A DNA stretch of 64,000 nucleotides, taken from NCBI GenBank assembly GCA_002197995.1, contig NGZR01000002.1, positions 992,001-1,056,000 of the forward strand. Direction: 5' to 3'. This document shows, piece by piece, positions 1 to 10,999 of this stretch (the first letter of the stretch is position 1; each line of letters starts with the position of its first letter). The position numbers were made by a program, and so were the translations under genes. The notes below the pieces were generated by a model. The model was not told the origin of the DNA. It saw nothing but the letters and a program-made list of their open reading frames with translations, and did not search any database. Source of the DNA: Gaeumannomyces sp. JS-464. Taxonomy: Eukaryota > Ascomycota > Sordariomycetes > Magnaporthales > Magnaporthaceae.

Positions 1-2157
1 GCGAAGCTTTTTATTAAGTTAAAAAAATGTATATAACATTTTTAAGAAATCGCTTTTTTAAAGTTTGTAATTACATTAAAACAAGTTTTTATAAACTTTA
101 AAAAAGGTTAAAAGTGAAAGATTGGCTCGTATTTACAAGTGTTACGAAAATACGAGGATTTTTAAAAATTTTAAACTTTTATAAACGGTTTATTCGTAAT
201 TATAACAAAATCGCTACGTTATTTACAAACTTTATTAAAAACAGCTATTAGTTTTAATAAGAAAGGTAAAAATAAAAAGCTTTTAAGTATTTATAAAACG
301 CCGTGTTTAAGGAACTAGTATTAGCATTTCCGGATTTTAAAAAACTTTTCGAAATTAAAACTAACGCGTTAAATTACGCGATTGACAACCAGCTCGGATA
401 ACGAAACGATTAAAAACGGTTATACTTTTATACGTTTATTTTTTAAAAGTTAAACGAATTTAAATTAAATTACTAAATTTATAATAATTTTTTTTAGCAA
501 TTATTTAAACATTCGAAAAATGGCGATTATATTTTTACAAAGTTAAACATTAAGTTATAATATATATAAATTATAAAAACTTAACACATTTTACTATTAG
601 TAAAACTTAAATAAGCGGTAGGTTCGTTAAAACGAGCTTTTGCAAAATTATAATATTTGAATTAAGTATTAAAAAGAATCGAAAAACGGATAAACGAATG
701 CTTTAAACCGACGATCGAATTATTAAATCGCTATGCCGAAAAAAACACGCGTAATTTTAACGGAAAAACTAAACGGATTTTTAGTTTTAGCATAAAAAAT
801 ATTAGTTAAAACAGTTCGGTAAAAAAATTTTTAAACTTTTAAAAAGATTTAACAAGTTTATAACTAATTAACACATGGTTATTAAAGTATAATTAAAACG
901 TGGAAACAGTTACGATAGTATTACAAATTCGCAAAAATTCGAGCCGAAATATTAAACGTAATAAAAAATTGCGAAAATTATGCTAAAAATAAAGCTAATA
1001 ACTATAACTTTACGGGTTATTAAAACCTTTGCTAGCGTTTAACAAGGTATGGTAAAAAGTTATTATAAATTTCGTTATTAAATTTCCTAATCCAAAAACC
1101 TTTTAACGGAAGTAAAGTACAATAACGTAATAGTAATAATAAATAGGTTTACTAAATGCGCTTTATTCTTACCATGTAAAAAAAGTAGCAACGTTACCAA
1201 ATTAGCGTACGTTTTTATTAAACACGTAATAGCGAAATACGAAACTTTAAACCGTTTAATTACGAATAAAAATAAGCTATTTATAAATAAGTTTTGGGAA
1301 AGGTTTACAGTTAAGTTAAAAGTTAAACATTTTTTATTTACGGCTTACCATTTTAAACAAATAAATAAACAAAGCGAATAAACGAAACCATGGAATAATA
1401 TTTACGTTATTACGTTAATTACAAGCAAAATAATTAAGTATAACTACTTTTTATAGCTTAGTTCGCTTATAACAGCTTAATTTATAAAAGTATAAAATTA
1501 CACCGTTTTTTGCAACTACGTGTTTACGCTTACAGCGTATAAAAAACCTAAAGTAGGAAAATACGTTTTAACAGCGGAAATACAAGTAAAAAAGCTTATT
1601 AAATTAAATAAACACTTTTAAACAAACCTAAAAAAGTTAAATACCGCATAGCTATTTAAACGAATAAAAAAAAAATCGAAAAACCGACTTTTAAAAAAGG
1701 AAATAACGTTTATCTTTTTTAACGCAATATTAAAACAAAACGATTAAGCGATAAATAAAACTATAAAAAAACTAAAACTTTTTAAAATGCTAAAAAAAAT
1801 CTCGGACGTAAATTACGAATTTCGATTATTACCGATTATAAAATCCCACCCGGTTTTTTACGTTTCCTTATTTAAACCGGTATTACTTGGTTTAAAATTA
1901 AACGAGTTAATAAAAGTTAAGCTAAAAAAAAACAAATATAAAGTTAAAAAAATCTTAAATTATAAATTAAAAAACAGGTTTAAAAAGTACCTAATTAAAT
2001 GAAAAAAGTACGGTTATAAAAAAAATACGTAGGAAAAAGCAACGAATTTTAAACATTACTAAAAACTTTTTACGAAATACTAACACCGGGTTTTGCGAAA
2101 AAAATTAACACGAGTAATTTAAAAAAAAAAAAAGTATTTCGAATTTAATTCGGCATA
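1..2157 (+). mobile_element. Ty3/gypsy retrotransposon relic (RNase H, integrase, chromodomain), RIP-mutated
   Basis: Plus-strand translation with many stops still follows the gypsy order. RNase H-like remains lie at about 340-700, with a LNYAIDNQLG-like stretch. Integrase follows to about 1500, including NETMEQYLRYYVNYKQNN near 1385. The typical pre-chromodomain stretch ending in HPVFYVSLFKPV sits at 1845-1890, and a chromodomain-like YLIK/KYGY region at 1985-2070. Almost every stop is explained by C-to-T or G-to-A change. The element runs off the left edge, so its 5' half and LTR are not seen. Its 3' end is interrupted at 2157 by the Fot1-type insertion. The same family occurs in inverse orientation at about 17600-20533. 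Confidence 0.8.
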
Positions 2158-2192
2158 ACGTGGTTTATTAGTAAATGGGCTACATTAGTTAA
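2158..2192 (+). repeat. Left terminal inverted repeat of Fot1-type copy 1
   Basis: 35 bp, exactly the reverse complement of 3983-4017. It is preceded by TA at 2156-2157. Confidence 0.93.
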
Positions 2193-2263
2193 TAGGCCAC
2201 GACACGCGACTACGCGACACTTTTTCTTTTTCGCGACCAATTCCTCCGCCCACAACAATATTA

Positions 2264-3883
2264 ATGGGAAACGACGAAAGCCGGGTAATGCTTGCCTTTC
2301 GGGCTTTACAATTTAACCCAAAACTAAGCATACGGAAAGCTGCAAAAATTTACTCGGTCGCGAAAATAACTTTAACGCGTCGAAAGCGGGGCCTACCTGC
2401 TCGACGCGATACTATGCCCGGATTACGGAAATTAACGGAATCCGAAAAGGAGGCGCTTATTAAATACATACTCGAGCTGGATTTTCGCGCATTCCCTCCT
2501 CGGCATTTTGGTATTAAAAATATGGCCAACCAATTGCTCGCCGAACGCGACGCGGGTACCGTCGGCAAGCGCTAGGTCGAAAGGTTCGTTAAACGCCGCC
2601 CGGAGCTCGGCACGCGTTGGATTCGAAAGTACGATTACCAAAAGGCTAAATGCGAAAATCCCAAGCTCGTTTTTACCTAATTCGACTTTATGCGGAATAT
2701 TGTGGCTAAATATGGCATTTTAAATAACGACATTTATAACTTCGACGAAACCGGCTTTTTTATAGGCATAATCGCCGCCGTTATAGTTATTATAATATCG
2801 AAAGGCCGTAGCAAAGCAAAGCTAGTTTAGCTTGGCAACCGGGAATGGGCTATAATTATCCAGGGGGTTAACAATTGCGGTTAGGCAATCCCCTTTTTTA
2901 TTATCGTTAAAAGGCAGTATTATTTGGCCAATTGGTATTCGGAAACCGACTTTTTACGCGATTAGGTTATTGCAACGAGTTCCAACGGGTAAACTACGAA
3001 CGAGCTCGGTTTGAAATGGATTTAACATTTCGATAAACATATAGCATCGCGCGCAAGTGGCTCTTATCGTTTATTAGTGCTGGACGGTTACGAAAGCTAC
3101 CATTCGACGGATTTCGAGCTTTATTACTAAAAACATAATATTATTACGTTTTGCATGCTTCCGCATTCGTTTTATTTCTTTTAACCGCTTAACGTTAAAT
3201 GTTTTAACCCGTTAAAAAAGGCGTACGGTCGACAAATCGAAAACCTAATAAAATTACACGTTAACCACGTAATTAAGGTCGAGTTTTTTTCGGCGTTTAA
3301 AACGGCATTTTTTGCCTTTATAACCGAAGGAAACATTCGGGGAGGCTTTCGAAAGGCTAGCTTTGCTCCATTCGATCCGGATTCGGTTTTGAAAAAGCTG
3401 GATGTAAGGTTACGAACTTTAACTCCCCCGAAAAAGCTTTTAAACGACGCCGAACCTTGGACTTCCAAAACGCCCCAAATAGTTAAAGACGCAATTCGCA
3501 ATTCGAACATATTAAAGCTCGGATTTCCAATTACCGGAGCAGCTTTCCGTTACCCATGCTATCGGCTGTAAACTAATTAACGAAAAGGGTTAAAGCAATT
3601 ATGCATCGGGTTAACCTTTTGGAGGAAAAGTGCTCCAAATTACGAAAGGCGAACGAGGCGCTAAGCAAACGCCGGAGGGCTAAAAAAACACGTGTTTAAT
3701 AAGGAGGGTTACATATTGTTAAAAAGGTACGAAATGCTTTGGACTAGGAAAAGCTGGATAAATAGTTATAATAAAAAATGCGCGATTATAGGGGTTAAAA
3801 AAGGAGGGCGACGACGACTCGTTAGCGATGTGGCATTTGCGGCAAAACCGGACATAATGCGCGCATTTGTCAGGAGGAAGTAG
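2264..3883 (+). pseudogene. pogo/Fot1-clade DDE transposase, inactivated by RIP stops
   Basis: The reading frame opens at 2264 with a helix-turn-helix of the psq/CENP-B kind: SIRKAAKIYSV followed by the basic RRKRGLPAR. It then follows the CENP-B-like DDE fold. The first catalytic Asp is in NFDETGF near 2740 and the second in LLVLDGYES near 3075. A PLKKAYGRQI-type stretch is near 3210 and a Cys/basic C-terminal tail near 3800. At least eight in-frame stops interrupt it. Most stand where the family has Trp (TGG to TAG) or Gln (CAG to TAG), which is what RIP makes. It cannot make a full transposase. Length and order match one uninterrupted ancestral ORF of about 540 codons. Confidence 0.88.
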
Positions 3884-3982
3884 AAACGTCCAATGTATAC
3901 AGTTCCGAATAGTTTAAATAGATTCCTGGCGTTATTGGGTTAGTATGCGCGTTAATTAACTAAAGGTCGGGGTGTTATGGCC

Positions 3983-4017
3983 TTAACTAATGTAGCCCAT
4001 TTACTAATAAACCACGT
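3983..4017 (-). repeat. Right terminal inverted repeat of Fot1-type copy 1
   Basis: 35 bp, exact inverse of 2158-2192. It is followed by TA at 4018-4019. Confidence 0.93.
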
Positions 4018-4019
4018 TA

Positions 4020-5280
4020 CTTAATTTAAAACAACTTATTAAAACGAAAAAAAAGCAAATAAAGTAAAATTTAAATTAATTTTAAACGCCGTTTAATTAA
4101 AAAAAACGAAAAAATCGGAAAAAACAAAATTAATAGCTTAAAAAGCTCCCTTTTCGGTTTTTTCGCGCTTTACCCGCTTGAATTCCTTAATATTATTAAA
4201 ACCCCGACAAAACGTATAAACAAACTTTTTACGCTAGGATTTTTCCTATTTTTAAAAACGCTTACGCTTATTTTTTAAACGGCGAATTTCGTTAAAAACC
4301 GAGTTTATTTCGTCCGGGAATTTGGAAAATTAAAAACGCCGCGTAAAAAAGCTAAAACCGCGACGAACTTAAAACGTTGCAACTCGTACAATTAAAACAA
4401 ACGCATTTTAAATAACGAGAAAAATCGGCAGGAAAAGAATAACATAACGCGATATTACGAAATTCGCAATTCGAATAAAAACGACATTTCGACGCTAATT
4501 ATTAAAAGCGATTTAAAAATATCGTTACGACGAAAGGTCGAAAAACGCGAAAAAAAAAGGGTTTCGTTTTTGCACCGGATTAAACATTTTGTTAATAAAG
4601 AAAAGGAAAAAAATGGTAAAAAAGGAAAATATTTACTATTAACGGAAAAACAGTATAACAAATATAATTAAAAAGATTTAACTTAAAAAAGAAAACCTAA
4701 TATTAAAATTAAAGCGGAAAAAGGTAAAAGGTTAAACGGCGGGATACCGAAAAAAGTGGATTATAAAAACGGACTTTTACCCCGTATTAAATCGGAAATT
4801 ACGTAATTATAAAAGTAATACGCTTAACATTTTAAATATTATAAGTATCGGTTAATACTTTTAAAGCTTCGGCATTAATTAACTTAAGTTAACTTTTAAA
4901 CATCTTTTAAAGCAAGCAATTAAAAGTTGTTTTTAAATTTTAAAGTTCGCTTTTAAACGCTAGCCACTACTACTGTCCAACCCCTTCTTAAAGCGCCCTA
5001 CCTTAAAAACAAACCCTTTAATTGTAACACTAAAGCGTTTCGTCGTTAACAAGCTAATAAAGCGTGCATATTGCATCGTTAGCCGCGTAACGATTTGCTG
5101 GAAAGCGTATCGCGAAAAAAACTTATAAATATAACTCGTAATTAAAAACTCGTAATAATACACGAAACGCGACGAAAAAAAGGGACTTATTTTAAAAGGC
5201 AACTAAAAAAAAAGCGTAATTAACGTAGCTCGATATTACCACTATAAAACTATTTAAATACGCGGCGCAAACAACGATAT
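4020..5280. other. AT-rich RIP-mutated stretch without a recognisable gene
   Basis: CpA/TpG is nearly absent and stops occur in all frames. Lys/Glu-rich translations around 4440-4680 on the plus strand do not match a family I know. The upstream half of the FunK1 gene that begins to be readable at 5282 may lie here in mutated form, but I cannot show it. Confidence 0.5.
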
Positions 5281-5281
5281 T

Positions 5282-5720
5282 TGAAATAACGTCCGCGGCG
5301 GACTGGATATCACAACAGCTACGAATTATCGGCCGGAGCGCTCGATAGCGCCGCCGAGTATAATCGCGTTTGGGGCTTCGCGGAAAGGCCGCAACAGCAG
5401 CAGCACTACTGGCAAAAAGCGATCATCCAGCCAAATTGGCGCCCCGCTACCCGCCAGCAAGTGATCCTGTTCGGCGTCCCTAACGAAGGCTAGCGGCGAC
5501 GCACTATCGAACCAAGTGCACCGACGTGTCATCCTTCGTGATTATGGAAAGCCCGTTTACAAGGCAAGCTTTCGATCGGCATTCCTCGCAGCGTTCGAGG
5601 GCAGCATTGAAGGACATGAATCTTTGCACAAATCTGGATTCCTTTATCGGGATATTTCGGTTAACAATCTGATGATCAACAAGGAGATGCGCTTGACGAA
5701 TGCGATCGGGGAGAGGACGC
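5282..5720 (+). pseudogene. FunK1-type fungal protein kinase, fragment
   Basis: The translation matches the linker and mid-kinase part of the fungal-specific FunK1 family. It has a Ser/Lys-rich linker (5350-5460), then VHRRVILRDYGKPVYKAS, a GHESLHKSG helix, and the catalytic-loop equivalent YRDISVNNLMIN near 5645-5680, where the Asp and Asn of the HRD..N motif are present. A TGA at about 5462 breaks the frame in the linker. After 5710 the similarity stops, so the DFG half is missing. The fragment begins exactly where the AT-rich block ends, so the 5' part is lost or mutated past recognition. Confidence 0.75.
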
Positions 5721-5739
5721 CACCTCCCTCGTTCATCTT

Positions 5740-6430
5740 TTGTCCAGAGCTAAGGGCGTCGCCGCCTTCCGGCTCCGATTCTTCGTCACCAGCAAACCTA
5801 AGCTGCCCATCCGCCTTGGTTTCAAGGACATCGGCGGCAGCTACCGAGACCTAGCCCTCCATGAGATTCCTAAGCACGATCTCGCTGCTCGTGTCGCTTT
5901 GGACCTCGCCGGAGGTGTTGCTCGAGCTCATCACCCCGTCCATATTGGGAGTGGTGGAACTCCCCGGACTCAGGTTGGTGCTGCCGTTCATGGTGCTGCC
6001 GGCGCGGCGAAGATGTCGGCCGAGGGATGTTGGGAGGATTGCTTGGAAAATACAGCAGTTTGTCCGTTGGGCCGTCCTGTTAGCAAAATGGTTCAAGAGC
6101 TGTTGGCACGCTGATATGAGAACGGGAAGCAGGCTGGGACAGTGTGTTTGAGAAGACTTCCTTCAACTGTCATGTAAAACCACTGGACACCGCACCTCCG
6201 TTGTCCAGAATGCCGGTGACGCTCATCCAGTGCAGCGTCACCACGGGCAAGGCCAGACAGTCACTGTCCCCCGTGACGACCCAGTTTGTAATGAAGCTTA
6301 TATGTGCTAGTTTCGATATGTGTTATCCAACGCCACCGATAACGTCTCACGCACTGACATCCAAAAAACCCCAAAGAGGAAAGAAAAAAAGGAAGAAAGA
6401 AAACAAACAAACACACCCCAATATATTTCC
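5740..6430. other. No gene assigned between FunK1 fragment and PTH11-like gene
   Basis: Short open frames exist on both strands (for example 5851-6096 minus, Ser/Thr-rich). None shows a domain, a signal or a start context that I trust. This may hold the 3' untranslated region of the PTH11-like gene. Confidence 0.4.
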
Positions 6431-7858
6431 CTACCGCGTCCCAGAGTTCACCGTAATTTCGGTCGTCATCATAATGCGCCCCGCGTTTTCCTGCCCCTCG
6501 GGCGCGAATCCGTTCGCGTGGTCCGACTCCGACGACGCGCTCGCGTAAAAGCCGCCCCGGATGCCGCCGACGCCGACGCCGCCGCCGCCCGCGGGCCCCA
6601 TATGCTTGAGGGCTAGCTCCTCGGTGCTGGTGCTTAAAGGGAGGGCGCTGCGGCCGCGGCTAGTGGTGGCGGTGTGATGGCGGTGAACTTGTTTAAGGCG
6701 GACCCGGTCCCGCGCTGGCTGGCCCCGGTCGGGCCGCCATCGTGGCGGATGTAGTAGGCGTTGCGGTTGCGGCCGGCGCTCGTAAGGCCCAAGCCTGGCA
6801 GGAGGCGCGAGACCAAGGGGCGGAGGGTGGGCAGGCTGGACACGATGATGGAGACGCCGAGTTCGACGTTGGTCCAAATGGCCGCGCCGATGTTATCCCA
6901 CGTTGAGTCAGGGCTGCCGGCGGCGCCTTCAAGGGTGAACAAGCGGTAAACAGAAACGACACAAACGCTGAAGGGTGGAATAGGGTTAGCAAAAAATAAC
7001 GGAGCAGGTTAGTAACGATCGGGTTACAACTTACCAAAAACCCAAGCAGAAAATGCCTATCACCATAATCCTTTGCTTTGGCGGAAGCTGGAGCTTCCAG
7101 ACCGAAGGCAGTGGTATACAGAAAATGGCAAAGTCGGTGGCCATACTCATCCCGGCGGTAATGTACCAAATCAACAGGGGACTGAGGCATGTATTGGCAA
7201 TGCTAGGGTAAATAATAGCGACGGGGATACATGTCAAACTGGAAAGGGTAGTTTGAACGATTGCCCAAATACAAACGTAAATGATGAACCAGAAGCAGAT
7301 GGTTTGGATGGCTTTGCTTTGGAAAATGCGCCTGTACTGGAACAGGAAGCCTAGTTTCACGGAATGCATTCCTAGGTTGTAGGTGTAAATGGCGAACATG
7401 AGGAACTGTGAAGCGATAGCGAGATTAGATACTGGGAGGCGCCGAGAAGTACGGTTGTCGCGGGAGAAGGCACCTTCATCTGTTCCACCATCTCGGTTTT
7501 TGTGACGTTTTCGATATGCCTCCCCATGCCGTACTTGACTTCGAAACATACCGCAATGGAGCAGCAGACGCAGAAAACCTGATGGATCCCATAGCGTTAG
7601 CATCGATTCATTAATAAAGCCTTCTTTTCTTTTTTTCTTCTAAGAGAACCGATGACGAAACCGCCAGCTAAGCAATGTTATTAACTTACAGTGGCCACCA
7701 GAACCGCCCAGTCATCTTTGCCTATAGCTTTGAGGATCGTGGCTCGGGTGAAGAAACGAAGCGACGGTAAAAAAGACAGTAAGCACGAGAAGGCTAACTG
7801 CTATGCCGGTACCCGTTGGCCCGGTGGTTTCGGTGCGAACTTCGGCAGGAGCAGCCAT
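6431..7858 (-). pseudogene. PTH11-like seven-helix membrane receptor (fungal rhodopsin domain), frame-broken
   Basis: The minus-strand start is ATG at 7858. Exon 1 codes a first helix (SLLVLTVF) and the diagnostic FFTRATILKAIGKDDW motif. Later exons give GMGRHI, an YNLGMHSVKLGFLFQYRRIF helix, several more hydrophobic helices, and the final TWDN..AAIW..VE..VSII..LPTLRPL helix. An intron at 6968-7034 (GTAAGT..CAG) restores LGF-CVCVVSVYRL. Others begin at 7689 and probably within about 7390-7500. Two single-base frame breaks remain: one in the six-base homopolymer at 7769-7774 and one near 6640-6660, before a Ser/Thr/Gly-rich cytoplasmic tail. Such receptors sense surface or small-molecule cues at the plasma membrane. 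Whether it is dead or mis-sequenced is open. Confidence 0.75.
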
Positions 7859-8955
7859 CGTGTCGAACTGGAATCGACCCCGTCAGACGTGTGATGTTGA
7901 GGGTTACGGTTGCAAATGGGCCGGCTCCGCCAGTTGACCGGCGAGGGTTTGGTTATCGAGTGGTGCGCGCGGCCGCGTGGGGTTTTTCCAAGGAGAGATC
8001 GCCGATTGCTCTAGCAGAGCGTCCGGCGATCCCTCGAGGAGCCCCCTTGGAGAGATCTCGTGGTAATATTTCTGCGCGACAATTCATCTTTCAGGTCGGA
8101 GAAATCCACGTTTGGGGATCCAGCTAAGGGCATGAATCAGGCCTGGGGTCAGGCCGTGGCTGAGAGCCTCGATAGTGCGCATCGCGATCCTTTAGCTTCT
8201 TTTCTTCATGTGCTGTTTAACAGCGTGAAAAGGCGCTATTCTGAGACTAAAACGCCATAGCACATGCCAGCGGGTGGGTATAGGAGAGAGAAGGGCGGGG
8301 TAAAGTTCAATTGGACGAGCGCAATCTATCGACGCGAATCGGCTAACCCTACGTTTTACCAGCGCTTAGCCCAAACGGGAGTCATCTCCGAAGTGCGCAC
8401 GACTATTTCGACTTGCATGGACGTGCTCCCGCTACCCGGGAGAAGCATCGATCCTTCGAGCCAAGTGCCCGTTTCGATAGTGTAGGTGGGAAAGGGCAAC
8501 GAGACGCCCCACGAACCCACCGTATATATAACTACGTTGTTTTATGTAAATGCTCTTTATTTTTTCTTCTCCTTTTTCTTGATAATAAAAACCCATCATT
8601 TATTATGTGGTTAAAAGCGAGTTAATATCTCTTAAACACCTTTTAGGACGGCTTGCCAGGCGGCGACACCGGCGCTGCCTTGTTACCCTATTGTCCCTCT
8701 TCGCCGTCCAGGCCTCCGCCGCGTTACCTATGTAGGCCAAATAAATAGCCGCATTTCAACGGCGTCGATCGTGGGGACCGTTCAGCCGTCATCATCCAAG
8801 GGTACCATGCAGACTCGTCCCATGCCCCGCTTGGCAGGAACCGAGGAAACTTTTATCTGCCACTAGCGGTAATTAACGAGCAGGACTTGCTGAAGGCTGC
8901 CGCTCGAGTCTAATCCAAGTTCGCCACGGCACGGACGGACGGCTAAATTGGAAAA
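7859..8955. other. Intergenic stretch, no gene recognised
   Basis: GC-moderate DNA upstream of the PTH11-like start. Several 60-110 codon frames exist but none has family features. An AT-rich patch at 8525-8625 contains AATAAA-like sequence. Nothing else stands out. Confidence 0.45.
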
Positions 8956-8959
8956 CAAG

Positions 8960-10483
8960 CTACCAGCATTGTGCTTCCCCTTGCAGCCATGCCACGTGAA
9001 TCCCACCTGGGTTTATTTTAGCGCGAAATGTCAAGCTTCTGGTCGGGTTTTCGGCCAGCGCCGCTTGCGCGCGCGGGTCCTCGTTGTCGTGGCCCTGCTC
9101 GTCCAGGGTGATGTCCGAGATCTTCGTATCGCGCGCAGGGTACTCCTCGCCCGGGTGCGCTCGCGTCAGGCGCCGCGCGTCGGCCAGGTCCTTCATTCCG
9201 GTCGGGTTGACCGTCAGCTGCGCTAAGAACCTGGGCAGCAACGTCAGCAGGTCGGCGAACAGCAGCCTGTTTCCTGACGTCGAGTTGCCCCACCGCTCCG
9301 CCATCGTGTAGTTTGCCTCAATGATCTCGGCGCCAGTGGATATCGGTGGCCGAGACCCTTCAGCAGGTCTGCCGGCAGCTCACCCTTGCCGACGCTCCGC
9401 TGCCGAGCGTCATATGCATTGTCGGGAACCCATCGAGGTAGTCTGGCGTGGCAGGGCTCAGGCCGTACGCTATTGGCTGCCACCGAGGCACGTATTCACA
9501 GCGGTCGCCCGTCAACTGGGAAAGGGCGGATGCCCAAGTGTGCCGCGCTGCTCTCCACAACCTTTGCGCTTGCACCAGCTTCCACGCCTCCGCGCTAGGA
9601 TTAGCGCCCACGGTGGAAGGTGTCCTTGCCCGGCTTCAATGCATGTTCCTGCATTTAACAGCCGCCCCCTGGCTGATCCTAGCTGTGGACGCTCACTCCT
9701 GCGTCATCCTGTACAGACCAGAACGCCTTTGTCAACGGTGGCACAAACGAGGTGGGCAAGACAAATGGCGCTTTGCGCCATTCACTTAGGACCTTTTCTT
9801 CCACCCCAACCTTGTGGTCGCGCTGCTCGATCGGCTTCCGTTTCGCCCTCGTCCAGCTTTTGGCCACCAAACTAAAGTAGGTAGGTAGGCACCTACCCCT
9901 ATCCACCACTAGTTCCAAAACCCCCCGTCGGCCGTGCGCCAGCATTGTCTGAAAGACCGTCATGTTATTAGGCTTCGTTGTCCGTGCCATGTCGACTAAC
10001 ATTAGCGCGCTGTCTGCTGTTGCATAGGGGGCTCGTAATGTTCTCGATCCTAGTGTGAGGCCGAGACCGAGCAACCCAGCCGAGCTATAATCCTGGCTAG
10101 TCCGCCTGCTCGTTTGCTAGGTCCAGGATCATCTCCAGAGTGAAGAGGTTAAATAGGTGGCGGATAAGCTGTTGCTCGACGGCGAGGTCGGCGATCTCAT
10201 CGACGAATCGCGTAAAAGCGACCGTAGCAAATGAATGGAGGAAGACGTTAGTAGGCCGAATGTAGGATGGGATATTGTGGAAGTCTGGGTCCCAGATACC
10301 TTAAAAATCGACAAAGAAAAGATCATAGCATACCTTGGAGTACGCTTTGGAGTAGTCGGCGGCTAGCCCACTTGTCTGTTCCTCCGTGTCCGCCTGCAAG
10401 GTCTCGAACTTAGATAAAAACACGTGCAACTTTACTAATTTGAATGCCGTAGCTGGAGCTAGACTCCGCCGTTTCCATGGCAA
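8960..10483 (-). pseudogene. Unidentified broken minus-strand gene or genes
   Basis: Protein-like segments lie collinearly on the minus strand. The first is 10483-10130, where a readable stretch around IPSYIRPTNVFLHS follows a possible short intron at about 10300-10335. The next are 10074-9880 (ADSALMLVDMARTTKPNNMT), 9611-9370 (AEAWKLVQAQRLWRAARHTW) and 9304-8960. Their amino-acid composition is far more natural than their shadow frames. They do not join without several frame changes or undetected introns. I recognise no domain. The pogo-like transposon at 10510 sits just upstream of the first segment and may have separated it from its promoter. Confidence 0.4.
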
Positions 10484-10509
10484 AGGCCAACAAGCTACGC
10501 ATGGTGATA

Positions 10510-10686
10510 CTTGTGCGGCTTTAAGGCAGCCGCACGAATCGGCCCTCTAAGGATAAAGTGCGGACGTGCAATCTGTCGTTTTCAAAGCAATTTATTGTTT
10601 TTTAGCGACATTTTTTCCCCACACAAATTAGCAGAGATCGATCGATGTACCACCGAATAAATAAATCGCCCGCTCACTTGCATGCC
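10510..10686 (+). repeat. Left terminal inverted repeat (177 bp) of pogo-like element
   Basis: Aligns with the reverse complement of 13296-13469 over its whole length. It still contains many CpA/TpG dinucleotides, so it is little RIP-mutated. A small nested palindrome GCGGCTTTAAGGCAGCCGC lies at its tip. Confidence 0.85.
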
Positions 10687-10999
10687 TGTATAAGCCATGC
10701 GGAGCTTAAGCCCTGGTTATGCAATCAATTAAAAGGTGCAAATACAATTAATTATTTAAAAATAAAGCTATTTAGGCCAAAGCGGGATTAATAAAGTCGC
10801 TTAAATTAGCCTTTTCGTTTTAGGTATTAAAATTAGCGGCATTTAATGCAAAAGTCACGCTTCCTTTCGTATTTGTGCCTTTTGGAAAGGATACCTCGTA
10901 TTCCTCCGCCGTATATTTACCGGGAAAAGAAACTTTTAAAGCTAAATCCGGGCCGTACTTTTCCCTTTAGTAAAACCGGATAACCTTTCGGACCGTGCC

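Larger units (their letters stand above)
2158..4017 (+). mobile_element. Fot1/pogo-type DNA transposon, copy 1, complete ends
   Basis: The element is 1860 bp, near the usual size of Fot1-like elements. It is bounded by 35-bp perfect inverted repeats starting ACGTGGTTTATTAG and flanked on both sides by TA (2156-2157 and 4018-4019), the Tc1/mariner-pogo target duplication. It carries one transposase gene on the plus strand. The element is only moderately RIP-mutated compared with its surroundings and with copy 2 (20536-22384), so it is probably younger. It is inserted just after the integrase/chromodomain end of the gypsy relic. Confidence 0.93.
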
